Of a stretch of DNA of 64,000 bases, positions 45,116-56,625 are shown in pieces. Both the position numbers and the translations under genes were made by a program. Source of the DNA: Diphasiastrum complanatum (taxonomy: Eukaryota; Streptophyta; Lycopodiopsida; Lycopodiales; Lycopodiaceae); NCBI GenBank assembly GCA_029204225.1, contig CM055098.1, forward strand, positions 47,725,587 to 47,789,586, written 5' to 3'. Positions within the stretch are counted from its first letter, which is position 1; each line of letters starts with the position of its first letter. The notes beneath the pieces are model-generated. The model was not told the DNA's origin, did no database searches, and saw only the letters and a list, made by a program, of their open reading frames with translations.

Positions 45116-45665
45116 TTCAATGCAAGGCAATTTTGCCTTGTCTTATAAATTGTAAGTTGGGGAGTACTAGTTCTGGATATAATTGCCTTGGGTACGACCC
45201 TTGGATTTATTGCTACTAGAGATATCGATCTTGCTCTAGAGGTCAACAGCGAAGGCCACCTAAACCAATCACCTCAACGAATGATGTTCATCAAGAATGC
45301 CCTTGCACTATCCAAGTAAGTGCCATACAACTAAGCTAGGTCGAAGAATATTGTTTGTCAAAAAAATTTGTTCAATTTATCTTGTGAAAGAAATTCAAAA
45401 GACTTGCACTAGACTCAAAATTACTAAGCGTGTCTTGTGTTTGTCCCAGTGTATTCAAATTGTTTATGACATGCATGTATTGCTCTCTAATTTTGTGTTT
45501 GATCCAGTGTCAGTTTTCAAGGCGAATCGATGCAAATGGCGAGAAGAATGTGAAATCCTTGCTATTGGTTCGATTCATGATATTAAATCTAATGTGTATT
45601 CACAAATTTTCTTTCAATTTGAACATTAGACTCACAATTAAGTTGGTTGTTTTGTTTCAATGTAG

Positions 45666-46125
45666 GGCTCCAAACTAGTCGCTACAATGCATGTCCCGTT
45701 TGTGGCAAGTATTTGCAAGCACGTCGCCACTCACACCACCTACGAAAAATGGTTTATGAGGGCCACGCTCGATACCTTGCACCCGGTCACCATATGCATA
45801 ATGGGCGTGTTGGTCAACGTCCCCACTCCATGAAGGTTCAATCATATTTGGGTCAATTAATGTACATGTCATTTATTTATTTAATAGTTACTCTCTTTAG
45901 ATTTCTTCTAACGATAACCTGCATTAAATGTTTGTTAATATTGTAGGCAAGTGATTGGCTTCAAATTTGGAGATCCAATCAAGATCTAGGGCGACTCCCT
46001 CCTGGCATGAAGAGGTTATCAATATGTCATGAACTTCCATATTGGGGAGAATTGTTGATAAACCATCTTTTGGACCTGATGCACATTTTCAAGAATGCCG
46101 GGAGCATGATTTGGAATACTTGACC
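45666..46125 (+). pseudogene. CACTA (En/Spm) TNP2-type transposase fragment
   Basis: Exon-like part 45666-45835 has YNACPVCGKYLQARRHSHHL followed by VYEGHARYLAPGHHMH. This matches the zinc-binding CPxC...GHRRFLP block of TNP2 transposases. A GT-AG intron (45836-45946) follows, then LPPGMKRLSICHELPYWGEL and INHLLDLMHIFKNA, the second TNP2 hallmark (ELPYW...LDVMHIEKN). It stops near 46125, where gypsy sequence takes over. The enzyme would cut at CACTA termini. Only this middle segment remains, so it is not functional. Confidence 0.8.
45836..45946 (+). other. Intron in TNP2 fragment (111 bp)
   Basis: The donor GAAG|GTTCAA and acceptor TTGTAG|GCAAGT separate two parts that are adjacent in TNP2 proteins. 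Confidence 0.5.
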
Positions 46126-46224
46126 GGGCGACCTTGGAGTTCATAGTGCCGATACAGACCACCTAGATCATGTGGAAAAAGTATGTGAATGTTGTTGCAA
46201 GTACCAAATCTCCTAAAATCCACA

Positions 46225-46940
46225 AAAGTGTCAAATTTGGGTAACTCATGGAGTTGTTCTTGGACATGTGAAATCAAGACATGGCATTGCTACAGATTAT
46301 TCCAAAATCAAAGTCATTGTGGAGCTACTGCCGTTCGGAACAATTCGAGGAGTATACATTTTTATGGGCCATGCAAATTACTATCGGATATTGATTCTAT
46401 TTTTTGCAGATTTAGCATGACCTATATACAAGTTGACCATAGTACCTATTTGGACAACTGAGATGTTGGAAGCATTTGAAAAATTAAAGAAATCTTTAGC
46501 TTCTGCACCAATTTTACGAGCTCCAAATCGGACAACAGAGTTTCATGTTCATACTAATGCATCAAAATATGCTTTTGGATCAATTTTGACGCAGCCAGGT
46601 GAATACAAGAAGGACTATCCTATCATATTTGCAAGCTGACAACTTACAGATCCTGAGAAAAGTTACTCGACAACAAACGAGAAGGGTTGGCCACGGTTAT
46701 TTCTAGTAAGAAATTTCAACATTATCTAGTGGCGACTCATTTTGCATTTTATACTAATCACCAGCTGTTAATTTATTTGGTGAACAAGAAGTGCAACGCG
46801 GGACATATTGCAAGATGACTACTACTATTGAACGAAATTGATTTTATAGTTATGGCTCGAAAAGGTAAACAACATTATCTTGTTGACCATGTTTCAAGAA
46901 TCAAATCAGCACCAGTTAATCATCGACATATCATTTAGGC
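46225..46940 (+). pseudogene. Gypsy RT end and RNase H fragment
   Basis: HGVVLGHVKSRHGIATDYSK and FGTIRGVYIFMGHANYYRI (46245-46400) are the RT connection region. The frame 46433-46639 continues with AFEKLKKSLASAPILRAPNR and FHVHTNASKYAFGSILTQPG, the RNase H start with TDAS changed to TNAS. Later pieces, FAFYTNHQLLIYLVNKK and ARKGKQHYLVDHVSRIKSA, complete the RNase H with frameshifts. Integrase is not seen. Confidence 0.85.
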
Positions 46941-47861
<921 letters not shown>

Positions 47862-47950
47862 ATTCATCAAGCATTGCTTGTACTACTCTACTTTTAATTG
47901 AATCTTGTATAGATCATGTGTGTGTGTGTAAGTTTCAAGTGAAAGAGAGG

Positions 47951-48129
<179 letters not shown>

Positions 48130-48184
48130 TTAGGCTATATGTATTGAATCCATTTAAAATGAGATTGAATTATAAAAACATTGC

Positions 48185-48258
48185 ACAAAATATTTATAAT
48201 GTGCTGGCTTTTTAAGTATGTGTGAATTATTTATAATGTGCTGGCTTTTTGAATATGC
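48185..48258. repeat. Short tandem duplication, about 39-bp unit
   Basis: TTTATAATGTGCTGGCTTTT occurs twice (near 48192 and 48231), each followed by a similar AT-rich tail. Confidence 0.8.
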
Positions 48259-48282
48259 CGCACAATTCTATCCTTAACGTGG

Positions 48283-48287
48283 GGAGG
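48283..48287. repeat. Target-site duplication GGAGG, left copy
   Basis: It flanks the left LTR and recurs at 54538-54542. Confidence 0.8.
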
Positions 48288-49192
48288 TGTTGTGCCGGCG
48301 CCTCAAAGGGGCGCTGGGACTTGAGCGGTTTCCCCAACATGCGCTTAAGTCTAACATTCATCCATCATGCACTTACGTAAAAGCCAACTCAGAAATGTAA
48401 CAAGCTTAACCATTCAGACTTAAGAAAACTGGACTCCCAACCAACCCGAAAGCCAACTCAGAATCCGTCTCCAAAAGGTAACCAAAGGTAAAGACAAGCC
48501 ACACATGAAACCCGAGACATAGTGGTCGCCAAACTGACCAATTGGCATAGCGACAAGCCACACATCGATGACAAGAACCCTTAGGCACTGACGATGCAAA
48601 AAGGTTGTAGTAAGGGTCCTTCCACTTGGACCAGTCCTAGAGGCGAAACCGAAATAGTAATCATCCCCAAGGATCAACTTTATTAGATTTGGAAGAGGTT
48701 ACATTCATACACAGACTGACCGGTCTCGGGGTGGGCATTGTGCCTGACTCGTGCTGGTAGAGGGAGCTGAGACTTGGCGACTGGATTCCTGGCACTAGTT
48801 GAGCTGTCCAAGTTTCTGTCTGCCAGACTCCCCCTATAGTTCTGCTGTGATTCGACGCACCCCCTCTGTTTTGAAACATAGTGCTTTCTGGTGAAACACG
48901 CTTTTTAGGACTTAGTTTTTATTTTGCTGATTAAGCTTGGCAAGCCTGGCAGAATCAGTCTGGCTCCCAAACATGGGTCCCTGGAGCCGTCGCGACGGCA
49001 GAATCAATTTGCTTCCTGACTAGGCCATGACTCGAGCTCCAGAGCTAGCTCATGACTTGTGACTACTTGACTGGCTCGCCACAGGTCGGAGGCTCAGTCC
49101 TTGACGTTCTAACTTGCTCTGGGACCTTAGGGAGCATCACACCTTAGAGTCTTACAGGGCACACTGGGTGCACCTGAGTCAACTTTACAATA
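48288..49192 (-). repeat. 3' LTR of chromovirus (905 bp)
   Basis: It matches 53633-54537 with modest divergence and several small indels. On the minus strand it begins TATTGTAAAG and ends GGCACAACA, so the 5' end is TA rather than TG if the GGAGG duplication is taken as the boundary. Confidence 0.88.
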
Positions 49193-49202
49193 TCCTCCCC
49201 TC
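49193..49202 (-). other. Polypurine tract of chromovirus
   Basis: On the minus strand this reads GAGGGGAGGA immediately before the 3' LTR. Confidence 0.75.
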
Positions 49203-49435
49203 GTTTGAAAAAGTTGATGTACTCATCAGGGCCAAACTAGACCTAGGACGTATGGCACGGGCTCAATTCACTGGCCTTAACAACTTTGAATCAAAAAGAT
49301 ACATTGGTAGTAGCACATGAAAAGTGCAGATAAAGTTCACTTACGTAAAACCTGTGTAAAGCTACAAGTGATTTATTGACAAACTTAAGAAAGATACCTG
49401 GAAGTTCCTTGAACTTCAGAATTGGCCATGAGCGT

Positions 49436-49690
49436 TTATGCAGGAGGCATGCCGCCAGGTAGTGCTTTGTGTGCCGATCTGGGAAAACGGCTATTGCGTT
49501 GATTCTTCTGCAGATAATCTGCAAGTACTTCAGGGGCTCCCTCCTTAAGTTTGTCTTTGTACTCCCAAGAAGCCTCAATGAGTGGAGCCCGTAGCCACTT
49601 CACTAGATATTCATGTTGCATGTCAGTTCGCTTTCTATGTGTCAATATTTGTTCTGGTACAAGCTGTCTCTTTGTATCATCAAGTGTCAT
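49436..49690 (-). pseudogene. Chromodomain at the end of chromoviral integrase
   Basis: The frame contains PEQILTHRKRTDMQHEYLVK, then WLRAPLIEASWEYKDKL, the pattern of a chromodomain (E.IL..R......YLVKW.......W). Such domains steer integration toward marked chromatin in chromoviruses. It follows the integrase C-terminus (50185-49724) after a frameshift near 49700. The start here is only the first Met of the open stretch. Confidence 0.82.
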
Positions 49691-49723
49691 TGGTGGGTGA
49701 CGGAGTTCGTGTTGCCGATCAAA

Positions 49724-51005
49724 TCACTCATCTGGTTTGTACCGTTTGAGTAATGAGATATGAAACACATTGTGTATATCCAAGCTAGATGGCAGTGCCA
49801 ATCGGTAAGCCACTGGGTTGATCTTCTTGGTGACATAATATGGTCTCGCATAAGGTCGAACGAACTTATGAGAGAAACCTTTCGGTAATGCAATGTTCTT
49901 TGTGTTCAGCCACACTTGATCACCTTCCTCAAATTCCAGTTCTCGTCGATGTGGGTTTACGTCAGCTGCCATACTTCTTTGGGACTGCTCTAAAAATGAC
50001 TTCACCTTTGTCAGCTTTGTGTGCCACTCATTGATGAATTCCTCCACAGCGGGTACTGGGGTTTCTTGCACACCTGTAAGAAAAGAGCTTGGAACAATCG
50101 ATAGCCGACCATTGCTTATCTCGAAGGGTGCCCGTCTAGTAGATCTATTCACTTGGTTGTTATGTGCAAACTCGAGAATATCCAAGTAGTTGACCCAATC
50201 GAATTGGTCCCAAGTGACATAATTTCGTAAATATTGTTCAATCTGTCGATTGACTCATTCTGTTTGCCCATCTGTTTGAGGGTGATATGCAGTGTTGAAA
50301 TTCAGTCCAGTTCCCACGAGGTGAAATAGGCAAGTCCAACTTTTCGATGAACTTGGTGTCTCGGTCAGAAATAATCGTTCTAGGTAGGCCATGGTATTTG
50401 AAGGCGCATTTGAAAAATAACCTTGCCACTTCTTCAGTTGTCATTGAACTTTTAGTTGGTACCAGGTGAACTTGCTTTGAAAAGCGGTCAACCACCACGT
50501 AAATCGAGTCAAAGCCTTGGCACCGTGGTAGTTGAACAATAAAATCCATGCTCACCGAATCCCATGGGTATGTTGGTACCGATAATGGTTGGAGTAGTCC
50601 TACTGGAGCTAGCGGTTCCACCTTCAGTTGTTGACATGTCGAGCATGTTTGCACATAGGATTCAACATCTGCCCACATACCTGGCCAATAGAAGCCTCTT
50701 TTGAGAAGTTCATGCATGCGATTCACCCCTTGATGTCCGGTGGCTAGTACGTCATGATGTTCTCGCAAGACTTTCTTCCTCAGGTTGATGTTGTCTGGGA
50801 CATATATTCTGCGTTGTTTATAAACAACCATTTGATCTTTCGAAGTGAAATGTTTATGAGGCTTTCCCAGCTGGAATTCGATCATTAAGTCCTTTGCTAA
50901 CGCATCTGCACCATAATTCTCTCTGATCTCTTGGAGTAGGCCAGTCACCTGAGTTGTCACCATTGCCATCAAGTGTTCCTGTCTACTTAGTGCGTCCACC
51001 ACCAC
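49724..51005 (-). pseudogene. Chromoviral integrase
   Basis: The frame 51005-50238 starts with the end of RNase H (VDALSRQEHL). It then has the HHCC finger (HHDVLATGHQGV, C-x2-C in CSTCQQLKV) and the catalytic core: DSVSMDFIVQLP (first Asp) and TIISDRDTKF (second Asp). A frameshift after DTKF scrambles the third block, whose Glu survives in another frame (KQNESIDR). Segment 50185-49724 has the C-terminal part (LEFAHNNQVNRSTRRAPFEI, GDQVWLNTKN, VAYRLALPSSLDIHNVFHIS). The multiple breaks make it inactive. Confidence 0.88.
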
Positions 51006-52175
51006 ATTGTTCTTTCTCGCCGTGTGTACAATATCTATATTGCATTTTGAGAGAAAGTTTTGCCATCACATTTGCTTTGGCGTGAGCATACCTTGGGATG
51101 AGAAGTACTTGAGTGATACATTATCAGTGAACGTCTTAAAGGGTTTTCCTGCCACATAATGTCTCCAATGCTCCACTGCTTGAACTACTGCGACCATTTC
51201 TTTTTCATGAGTTGGCCATCGTTGCTCTATGTCACTCAATTTCTTTGAAAAATATGCAACAGGTTTTCCATCTTGCATCTGCACGACCCCAATAGCAAAG
51301 TTTGACGCGTCTGTATGTATTTTGAAAGGTTTGCTAAAGTCCGGTAAGGCAAGGATGGGTTCTTGAGTGATCCGTCGTTCTAGTTCTTGGAACGCTGCTT
51401 CACATTCCGGTGTCCATGTCATCTTCAGATGAGTCTTGGTATGCTCCAACAGTGGTGCCACAATTTTGCTAAATGCCTCAATGAATCTCTTGTAAAAGTT
51501 ACATAAGCCCACAAAGGATTTGATGCCGTGAACAGTTTTAGGAGCTAGCCAATCCAAGATAGTCTTGATCTTCTTAGGATCCATCCGAATTCGTATGTAG
51601 CCTATAACATGTCCAAGGAAGTCAACTTCCTCTACCACAAATTCAACTTTTTCTCTTTTCGCGAACAAGCTGTTCTTCCTCAGTTGGTGGAGGACCGTCC
51701 TTAAATGTTTAATGTGATCTTTGAGGCTACAACTAAACACCAAGATGTCGTCGATGTACACAATGACAAATTTATCTAAGCAGTCTTGAAAAATGTTGTT
51801 CATCAACGTGCAAAAAGTGGCTGGTGCATTTGTTAGACCGAACGACATCACCCTGAATTCGTGGCTCCCATACCGTGTTTGAAAAGCCGTTTTGTGCTCA
51901 TCGCCTTAAGCTATTCGAATTTGGTGATATCCAGATTTGAGATCTATTCGGCTAAAATATCTGGCATGTTTCAGCTGGTCGAACAGGTCATCAATTCTAG
52001 GCATGGGATACTTGTTCTTGATGGTACCTTTGTTGAGCATGCAGTAATCCACACACATCCGTAGTGTCTTGTCCGTCTTTTCCATGAATAACACTGGGGC
52101 TCCAAAAGACAAAGCAGTGGGTCTAATGAATCCTTTGTCTATCAATTCACCAAGTTGTTGTTTCAGTTCCACCAA
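51006..52175 (-). pseudogene. Chromoviral RT and RNase H
   Basis: One frame from 52175 to 51006 has only two stops, TAA at 51903 and TGA at 51066. RT blocks include [37 protein letters not shown] (first Asp), MSFGLTNAPATF and FVIVYIDDILVFS (YIDD active site). RNase H follows with FKIHTDASNFAIGVVQMQDG (Asp present), WPTHEKEMVAVVQAVEHWRH and FTDNVSLKYF. The catalytic residues are intact; only the stops disable it. Confidence 0.9.
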
Positions 52176-52426
52176 CTCTTCTTGGGAAATCCTATAGGAT
52201 GCTTGTGAAGTTGGTTATGTTCCTGGTACCAACTCAATCTTATGGTCCACTGGTCTTCGAGGAGGTAACTTAGCTGGGAGTTCTTCCGGAAACACATCGC
52301 TAAATTCCTCTAGCAAATCTGCAACCTCCTTTGGCAAGTTTTTCTGTTGTGCATTTTTCCCTTCTGGAACCTCTCTGCAGATACAAAAAAAGCACTTTAA
52401 CCTTTAACCTTTCGCCATGCTTTTAA

Positions 52427-52936
52427 TCACAGATGCAACAAACAAATTTTGTTCAATATCGGTGCCCTTATCGTTCCCTCAGGCAGAGCTTTTGTCATAC
52501 AGATCTGTCCCTTGTAATCCAAGAGAACTAAGTTTGAGCTCCTACCCAAAACTACAATACAATGTTCATTTAGCCAGGGAAGGCCCAAAATTACATCGAA
52601 GGCATCCATCTCTAAAATCAAAAAGCTAACTTTAGCCTTCCATCTCCCAATTTGCACCGGGATTTTCAATGTTGCTTTGTATGTGTCCAGTGCACCCTTT
52701 GCTGTTTCTACCTTGAGCGTTGATCTTACATTTCTGGTCGGCAAGCTGAAATGTTCCACTACGCTCCTTGAAATATAGTTATGTGAAGCTCCGGAGTCGA
52801 TCATGAAATCTGACTTCCTCCCCGCGATCTTTCCGGATAGGAATAATAATCTTGAACCAATCTTGGGGGTTGCCCCATGGAAGCTCCTTTCCATACTTGT
52901 ATGTCGTCCACCCACAAATGTAAACTCGTCCTTCAA
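52427..52936 (-). pseudogene. Chromoviral protease (retropepsin)
   Basis: SDFMIDSGASHNYISRSVVE places the catalytic DSG at residues 47-49 of this frame, and DAFDVILGLPWLNEHCIVVL is the C-terminal retropepsin block. The frame is open for 169 codons. It is usually the C-terminal part of gag-pol; here the expected gag upstream is absent. A link of about 250 bp (52176-52426) with stops separates it from RT. Confidence 0.85.
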
Positions 52937-53618
52937 CTCCCAACTAGATCAGATCACCTGAAAGAAGTTAAGAAACTAGGGGTTATTCAGGTCCAAAAAA
53001 GCACACCACAAACGAACATACCAACCAAAGCAAACACATGGGATCCCTCTCAAGCCACATTCCCCTTGAGACCGGACGTAGGACCTTTGCCTAGCCGCGC
53101 CCGCTCAAATCTATCACATAATTAGCCCACGGGAAAACATCCATCCAACCATCCGTGCTTTCACCATTAAGCAGCACATTGCCTCAGTCACGCCCCACCG
53201 CTTTTTGGTCGATAGCCCTTATAGCTAAATGATCGGCAGCTATCCCGCACCGGCAACTAACCACCCGTGCTTTACACCCGAATTCGAACAACATCTTTGT
53301 ATCAATGGTTAACCCGTACAGTTTGAATATGTCACCCCGCACCCCACAAGGCATAGACCGTGCTTTCACCAACCTAATGGTAGCACATTGCCTCATCTGT
53401 CCTACGTGCAGACGGCGCCATGCCCGAATCGTGGGAACTAACCGTGCTTACACCTCAAGGGCAGCACCTTGCCTCATCAAGTCCCCCGTTCTGTCGACCA
53501 CCCCGACTATGGACGCACCCATGCTTACACTGTGGGCAGCACCTTGCGCAACGGTTGTCCTGACAAATCCCAAAACGTGGCCATCCCTGTGAGACTTACG
53601 TAGCTGACCGGCTAGTCG
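52937..53618 (-). other. Chromovirus leader with degenerate repeats in place of gag
   Basis: No gag or zinc knuckle is visible in any minus frame. On the plus strand a motif (C)CGTGCTTTCACC ... GCAGCACATTGCCTCA recurs near 53153, 53360, 53441 and 53520, with a partial copy near 53266. Spacing is about 80-115 bp. Confidence 0.6.
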
Positions 53619-53630
53619 GCTCTGATACCA
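53619..53630 (-). other. Primer binding site, tRNA-iMet type
   Basis: On the minus strand this reads TGGTATCAGAGC, two bases from the 5' LTR end. Confidence 0.92.
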
Positions 53631-53632
53631 CA

Positions 53633-54537
53633 TGTTGCGCCGGCGTCTCAAAGGGGCGTTGGGACTTGAGCGGTTTTCCCAACATGCGCTTAAGTCTAAC
53701 ATTCATCCATCATGCACTTACGTAAAAGCCAACTCAAAAACGTAACAAGCTTAACCATTCAGACTTAAGAAAACTGGAATCCCAACCAACCCGAAAGCCA
53801 ACTCAGAATCCGTTCCCAAAAGGTAACCAAAAGCAAAGACAAGCCACACATGAAACCCGAGGCATAGTGGTCGCCAAAGTGACCAATTGGCATAGCGGCA
53901 AGCCACACGTCGATGACGAGGACCCTTAGGCACCAGCGATGCAAAAAGGTTGTAGTAAGGGTCCTTCCACTTGGACCAGTCCTGGAGGCAAAACCAAAAT
54001 GGTAATCATCCCCAAGGATCAACTTTATTAGATTTAGGTTACATTCATACATAGACTGACCGGTCTCGGAGCCACCAACACGTGCTGGGCATTGTGCCTG
54101 ACTCGTGCTGGTAGAGGGAGCTGAGACCTAGCGACTGGATTTCTGGCGCTGGTTGAGTTGCCCAAGTTTCTGTCTGCCGGACTCCCCCTATAGTTCTGCT
54201 ATGATTCGGTGCACCCCCTCTGTTCTGAAACATAGTGCTTTATGGTAAAGCTTGCTTTTTAGAACTTAGTTCTTATTTTGCTGATTAAGCCTGGCAGAAT
54301 CAGTCTCGCTCCCAAACATGGGTCCCTGGAGCCGTCGCGGCGGCAGAATCAACTTGCTTCCTGACTAGGCCATGACTCGAGCTCCAGAGCTAGCTCATGA
54401 CTTGTGACTACTTGACTGGCTCACCATAGGTCGGAGGCTCAGTCCTTGACGTTCTAACTTGCTCTGGGACCTTAGGGAGCGTCATCCCTTAGAGTCTTAT
54501 AGGGCACACTGGGTGCACGTGAGTCAGCTTTACAATA
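53633..54537 (-). repeat. 5' LTR of chromovirus (905 bp)
   Basis: The plus-strand ends are TGTTGCGCCGG and CTTTACAATA, followed by GGAGG (54538-54542), the right target duplication. Confidence 0.88.
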
Positions 54538-54542
54538 GGAGG

Positions 54543-54622
54543 CCTAACCCTAAATTGAAGAAGCTTTCACACGCAAACAATTGCTTTGCCCTTTCAGTAT
54601 AAAGTTCGTAGCTCATTCAAAA

Positions 54623-54718
<96 letters not shown>

Positions 54719-54838
54719 ATTGTTCACGATTCTAAATATATGGTGCTGCGACTTTGAACTTTGAAGTTATATAGGTGAATTGGGTCTGAAAAGACTAGCA
54801 TAACCCCGCATTTCAGACGACGCATAAGGCTTTACATC
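54543..54838 (+). promoter_or_regulatory. Promoter-like segment: TATA box and (TC)n 5' UTR
   Basis: TATAAA at 54598-54603 is followed by a (TC)n tract (54624-54714) and then about 120 bp without an ATG until 54839. Plant core promoters often pair a TATA box with CT-rich leader sequence. It lies between the chromovirus target duplication and an ATG with a signal-peptide-like start. This arrangement is suggestive only. Confidence 0.35.
54624..54714. repeat. (TC)n microsatellite, about 91 bp
   Basis: A perfect dinucleotide run. Confidence 0.99.
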
Positions 54839-54997
54839 ATGAAAACACTTGTGGCTACAACAATTGTATTCGCATGCATACTACTTTCCCTTCATCAGCT
54901 CAGTGGATATTCTGATGCAAGCTGGGGAGGAGATGTAGACAATCGTAAGTCCACATCTGGATTTACATTCTTTTTCAACAGCGGTCCTATCTCATAG
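54839..54997 (+). CDS. Signal-peptide-like start fused to copia RNase H remnant, 52 aa
   Basis: Residues 1-17 (MKTLVATTIVFACILLS) have a Lys and then a hydrophobic run, like a secretory signal peptide. From residue 18 the frame enters family-A RNase H sequence (LHQLSGYSDASWGGD) and stops at TAG 54995, where the copia frame has Trp. The same frame reopens and runs to 55384. The first exon of a host gene joined to a retrotransposon fragment is possible; chance hydrophobicity is the alternative. Confidence 0.3.
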   Translation: MKTLVATTIVFACILLSLHQLSGYSDASWGGDVDNRKSTSGFTFFFNSGPIS

Positions 54998-55384
54998 AAC
55001 AATTGTAAGCAAATCTCTATCGCTCTTTCTTCTATAGAAGCAGAATACATTGCTGCTTCTCAATCTATTAAAGAAGCGTTTTGGTTGAGAAATTTACTAT
55101 CATACATTAGTTTGTATCAGTACAGCCCAACAATTATATTCTGTGATAATCAGAGTGCTATTGCCTTATCGGCCAACCCTAGATTTCATTCTAGCAGTAA
55201 GCACATTGAAATCCGATATCACTACATTAGGGGCAAGATTTTCAACAAGGAGATAAACTTAACATACTGTAGAATGCAGGACATGGTTGCAGATATATTT
55301 ACAAAGGCATTAAGTGTTAATGCACACAATAAGTTTTGTGCATTGCTTAATCTGAAGATTAAGACATTCACGGATCCAGATTAA
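54895..55384 (+). pseudogene. Copia RNase H fragment (family A, third copy)
   Basis: It contains SGYSDASWGGDVDNRKSTSG, then after TAG 54995 IEAEYIAASQSIKEAFWLRN, then the frame 55085-55384 with CDNQSAIALSANPRFHSSSK and DMVADIFTKALSVNAHNKFC, ending TDPD. This closely matches 805-1509 of the first copy but on the opposite strand. Everything upstream of RNase H is missing. Confidence 0.9.
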
Positions 55385-55391
55385 GAGGGGG

Positions 55392-56612
55392 TGTTGGATT
55401 TATCTCCTTTACTCTCCTAAATCCTATGCTAATCTGCCTCAATTCATGCTACTGTATTTTACTTGTATTGTCATTCTGCATTTTTACATGTAAAATAAGA
55501 TAGACAAAAATCGTGATTGTCTGTATTTTTACTCAGGGATTTTCACAAGCGAAAAAAACGAAAGAAATGCGATGACAGACAAAAAATGCGACACTGCCCT
55601 ACAAATGTCAAAGGTGCCCTTATAGAAAAGCGAAATACCCTATAAATCAATTTTTGAGGCATTTGTCAGAGTGTCATGGTTTTTGCATTTTCATCAATGT
55701 TGATTTTAGCGAAGGCCTACGTCGCGGCCTCCTCACGCCCATTCCATGCACCGTGCAATTAGATTTGACAACGACATCAGCCACCCACGATCTCTCATAG
55801 ACAACACAACCACTTTGTACCTTCTTCATCTGCACACCTGCAAAAATTATCTATATATTGAATACCATCTGCGTATTCAAATAACGACAATAGAACTGCA
55901 TCAGAACGGCATCAGAATAGAAGAAAAGATAGAATGAAACATCACTGATAATCAGAGATAGACATTGTAGATGCTTTCGCTCATTGATTTTTTTTTCCAT
56001 ATATATTGTCAATAATAGATTCATCACCTTTACAAATTGTGTAATTAACTTTGTGAAGCAGACGATTATGTCCACTATTGTCTTGTCCTCACCTGCATTA
56101 TTGACCTGTATATTTCGTTATACTTAATACGATTACAGCTCTGTTTGTTTTGCGTTCAGATTTGTGTCAATATTGCAATGCTTTTCTACGTTTTGTCTGG
56201 CTTTCTAATGACTTAATCTGGTTGTCTGCTCTTCGCGAATTATTATCAGTCTAGTTGTTCGCGACTGATTATTAGTCTTGTTTTTTGCAACTAATTCGTG
56301 ACTCATTATCAGTCTAGCTCTTCGCAAATTATTCGCGACTAATAATTTGTCTAGTTGTTTGCGACAAATTATCTTTATGATGTTTTGATGCTTAATGTTT
56401 GGCTACGTAATCAGATCAAACATGATTTCTATCGCTAATGTTCTGTTCAAGTCTGATAGGCGTAGTCATGCTTGAGGAAAGAGTGAGATAGCTTATTCTG
56501 CTGCGCATAAAATTGTTTGAGTTCATTTCTTTTTCGAGTTTTGAGTTCGCTTATTTTCGTGTTTCTTTCCTTTTTGAGCTATCTTTCTTCGTTTCACCCC
56601 CTCTTTCCAACA
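55392..56612 (+). repeat. 3' LTR of third family-A copy (1221 bp)
   Basis: It starts TGTTGGATTTATCTCC after the tract AAGAGGGGG and ends CTCTTTCCAACA. The start matches the reverse complement of the LTR at 4980-6055. It includes a repeated TCTAGTTGTTCGCGAC-like motif at 56228-56375. Confidence 0.88.
56228..56375. repeat. Short degenerate repeats in family-A LTR
   Basis: CAGTCTAGTTGTTCGCGACT, GTCTTGTTTTTTGCAACT, CAGTCTAGCTCTTCGCAAAT and TGTCTAGTTGTTTGCGACAA alternate with ATTATTA/ATTATCA at spacings of about 30-60 bp. Confidence 0.7.
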
Positions 56613-56625
56613 AATAGGGGGTCAC

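Larger units (their letters stand above)
48288..54537 (-). mobile_element. Ty3/gypsy chromovirus without recognisable gag (6250 bp)
   Basis: It has two 905-bp LTRs, a tRNA-iMet primer site, a polypurine tract, and pol in gypsy order (protease, RT, RNase H, integrase, chromodomain), all on the minus strand and flanked by GGAGG. Pol has several stops and frameshifts. The internal region is only about 4.4 kb, and the 0.7 kb between primer site and protease shows no gag. Confidence 0.9.

Noticed and set aside
48406-48879. ORFs in the chromovirus LTR, repeated at 53751-54233
   Set aside because: They recur because the LTR is duplicated; there is no independent sign of coding.
53305-53702. Overlapping ORFs on both strands in the chromovirus leader
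   Set aside because: GC-rich repetitive sequence leaves frames open by chance; no gag or other motif appears.
54839-54997. Functional secreted peptide gene
   Set aside because: Beyond the hydrophobic start the frame is plainly copia RNase H and ends at a stop; kept only as a chimeric candidate.
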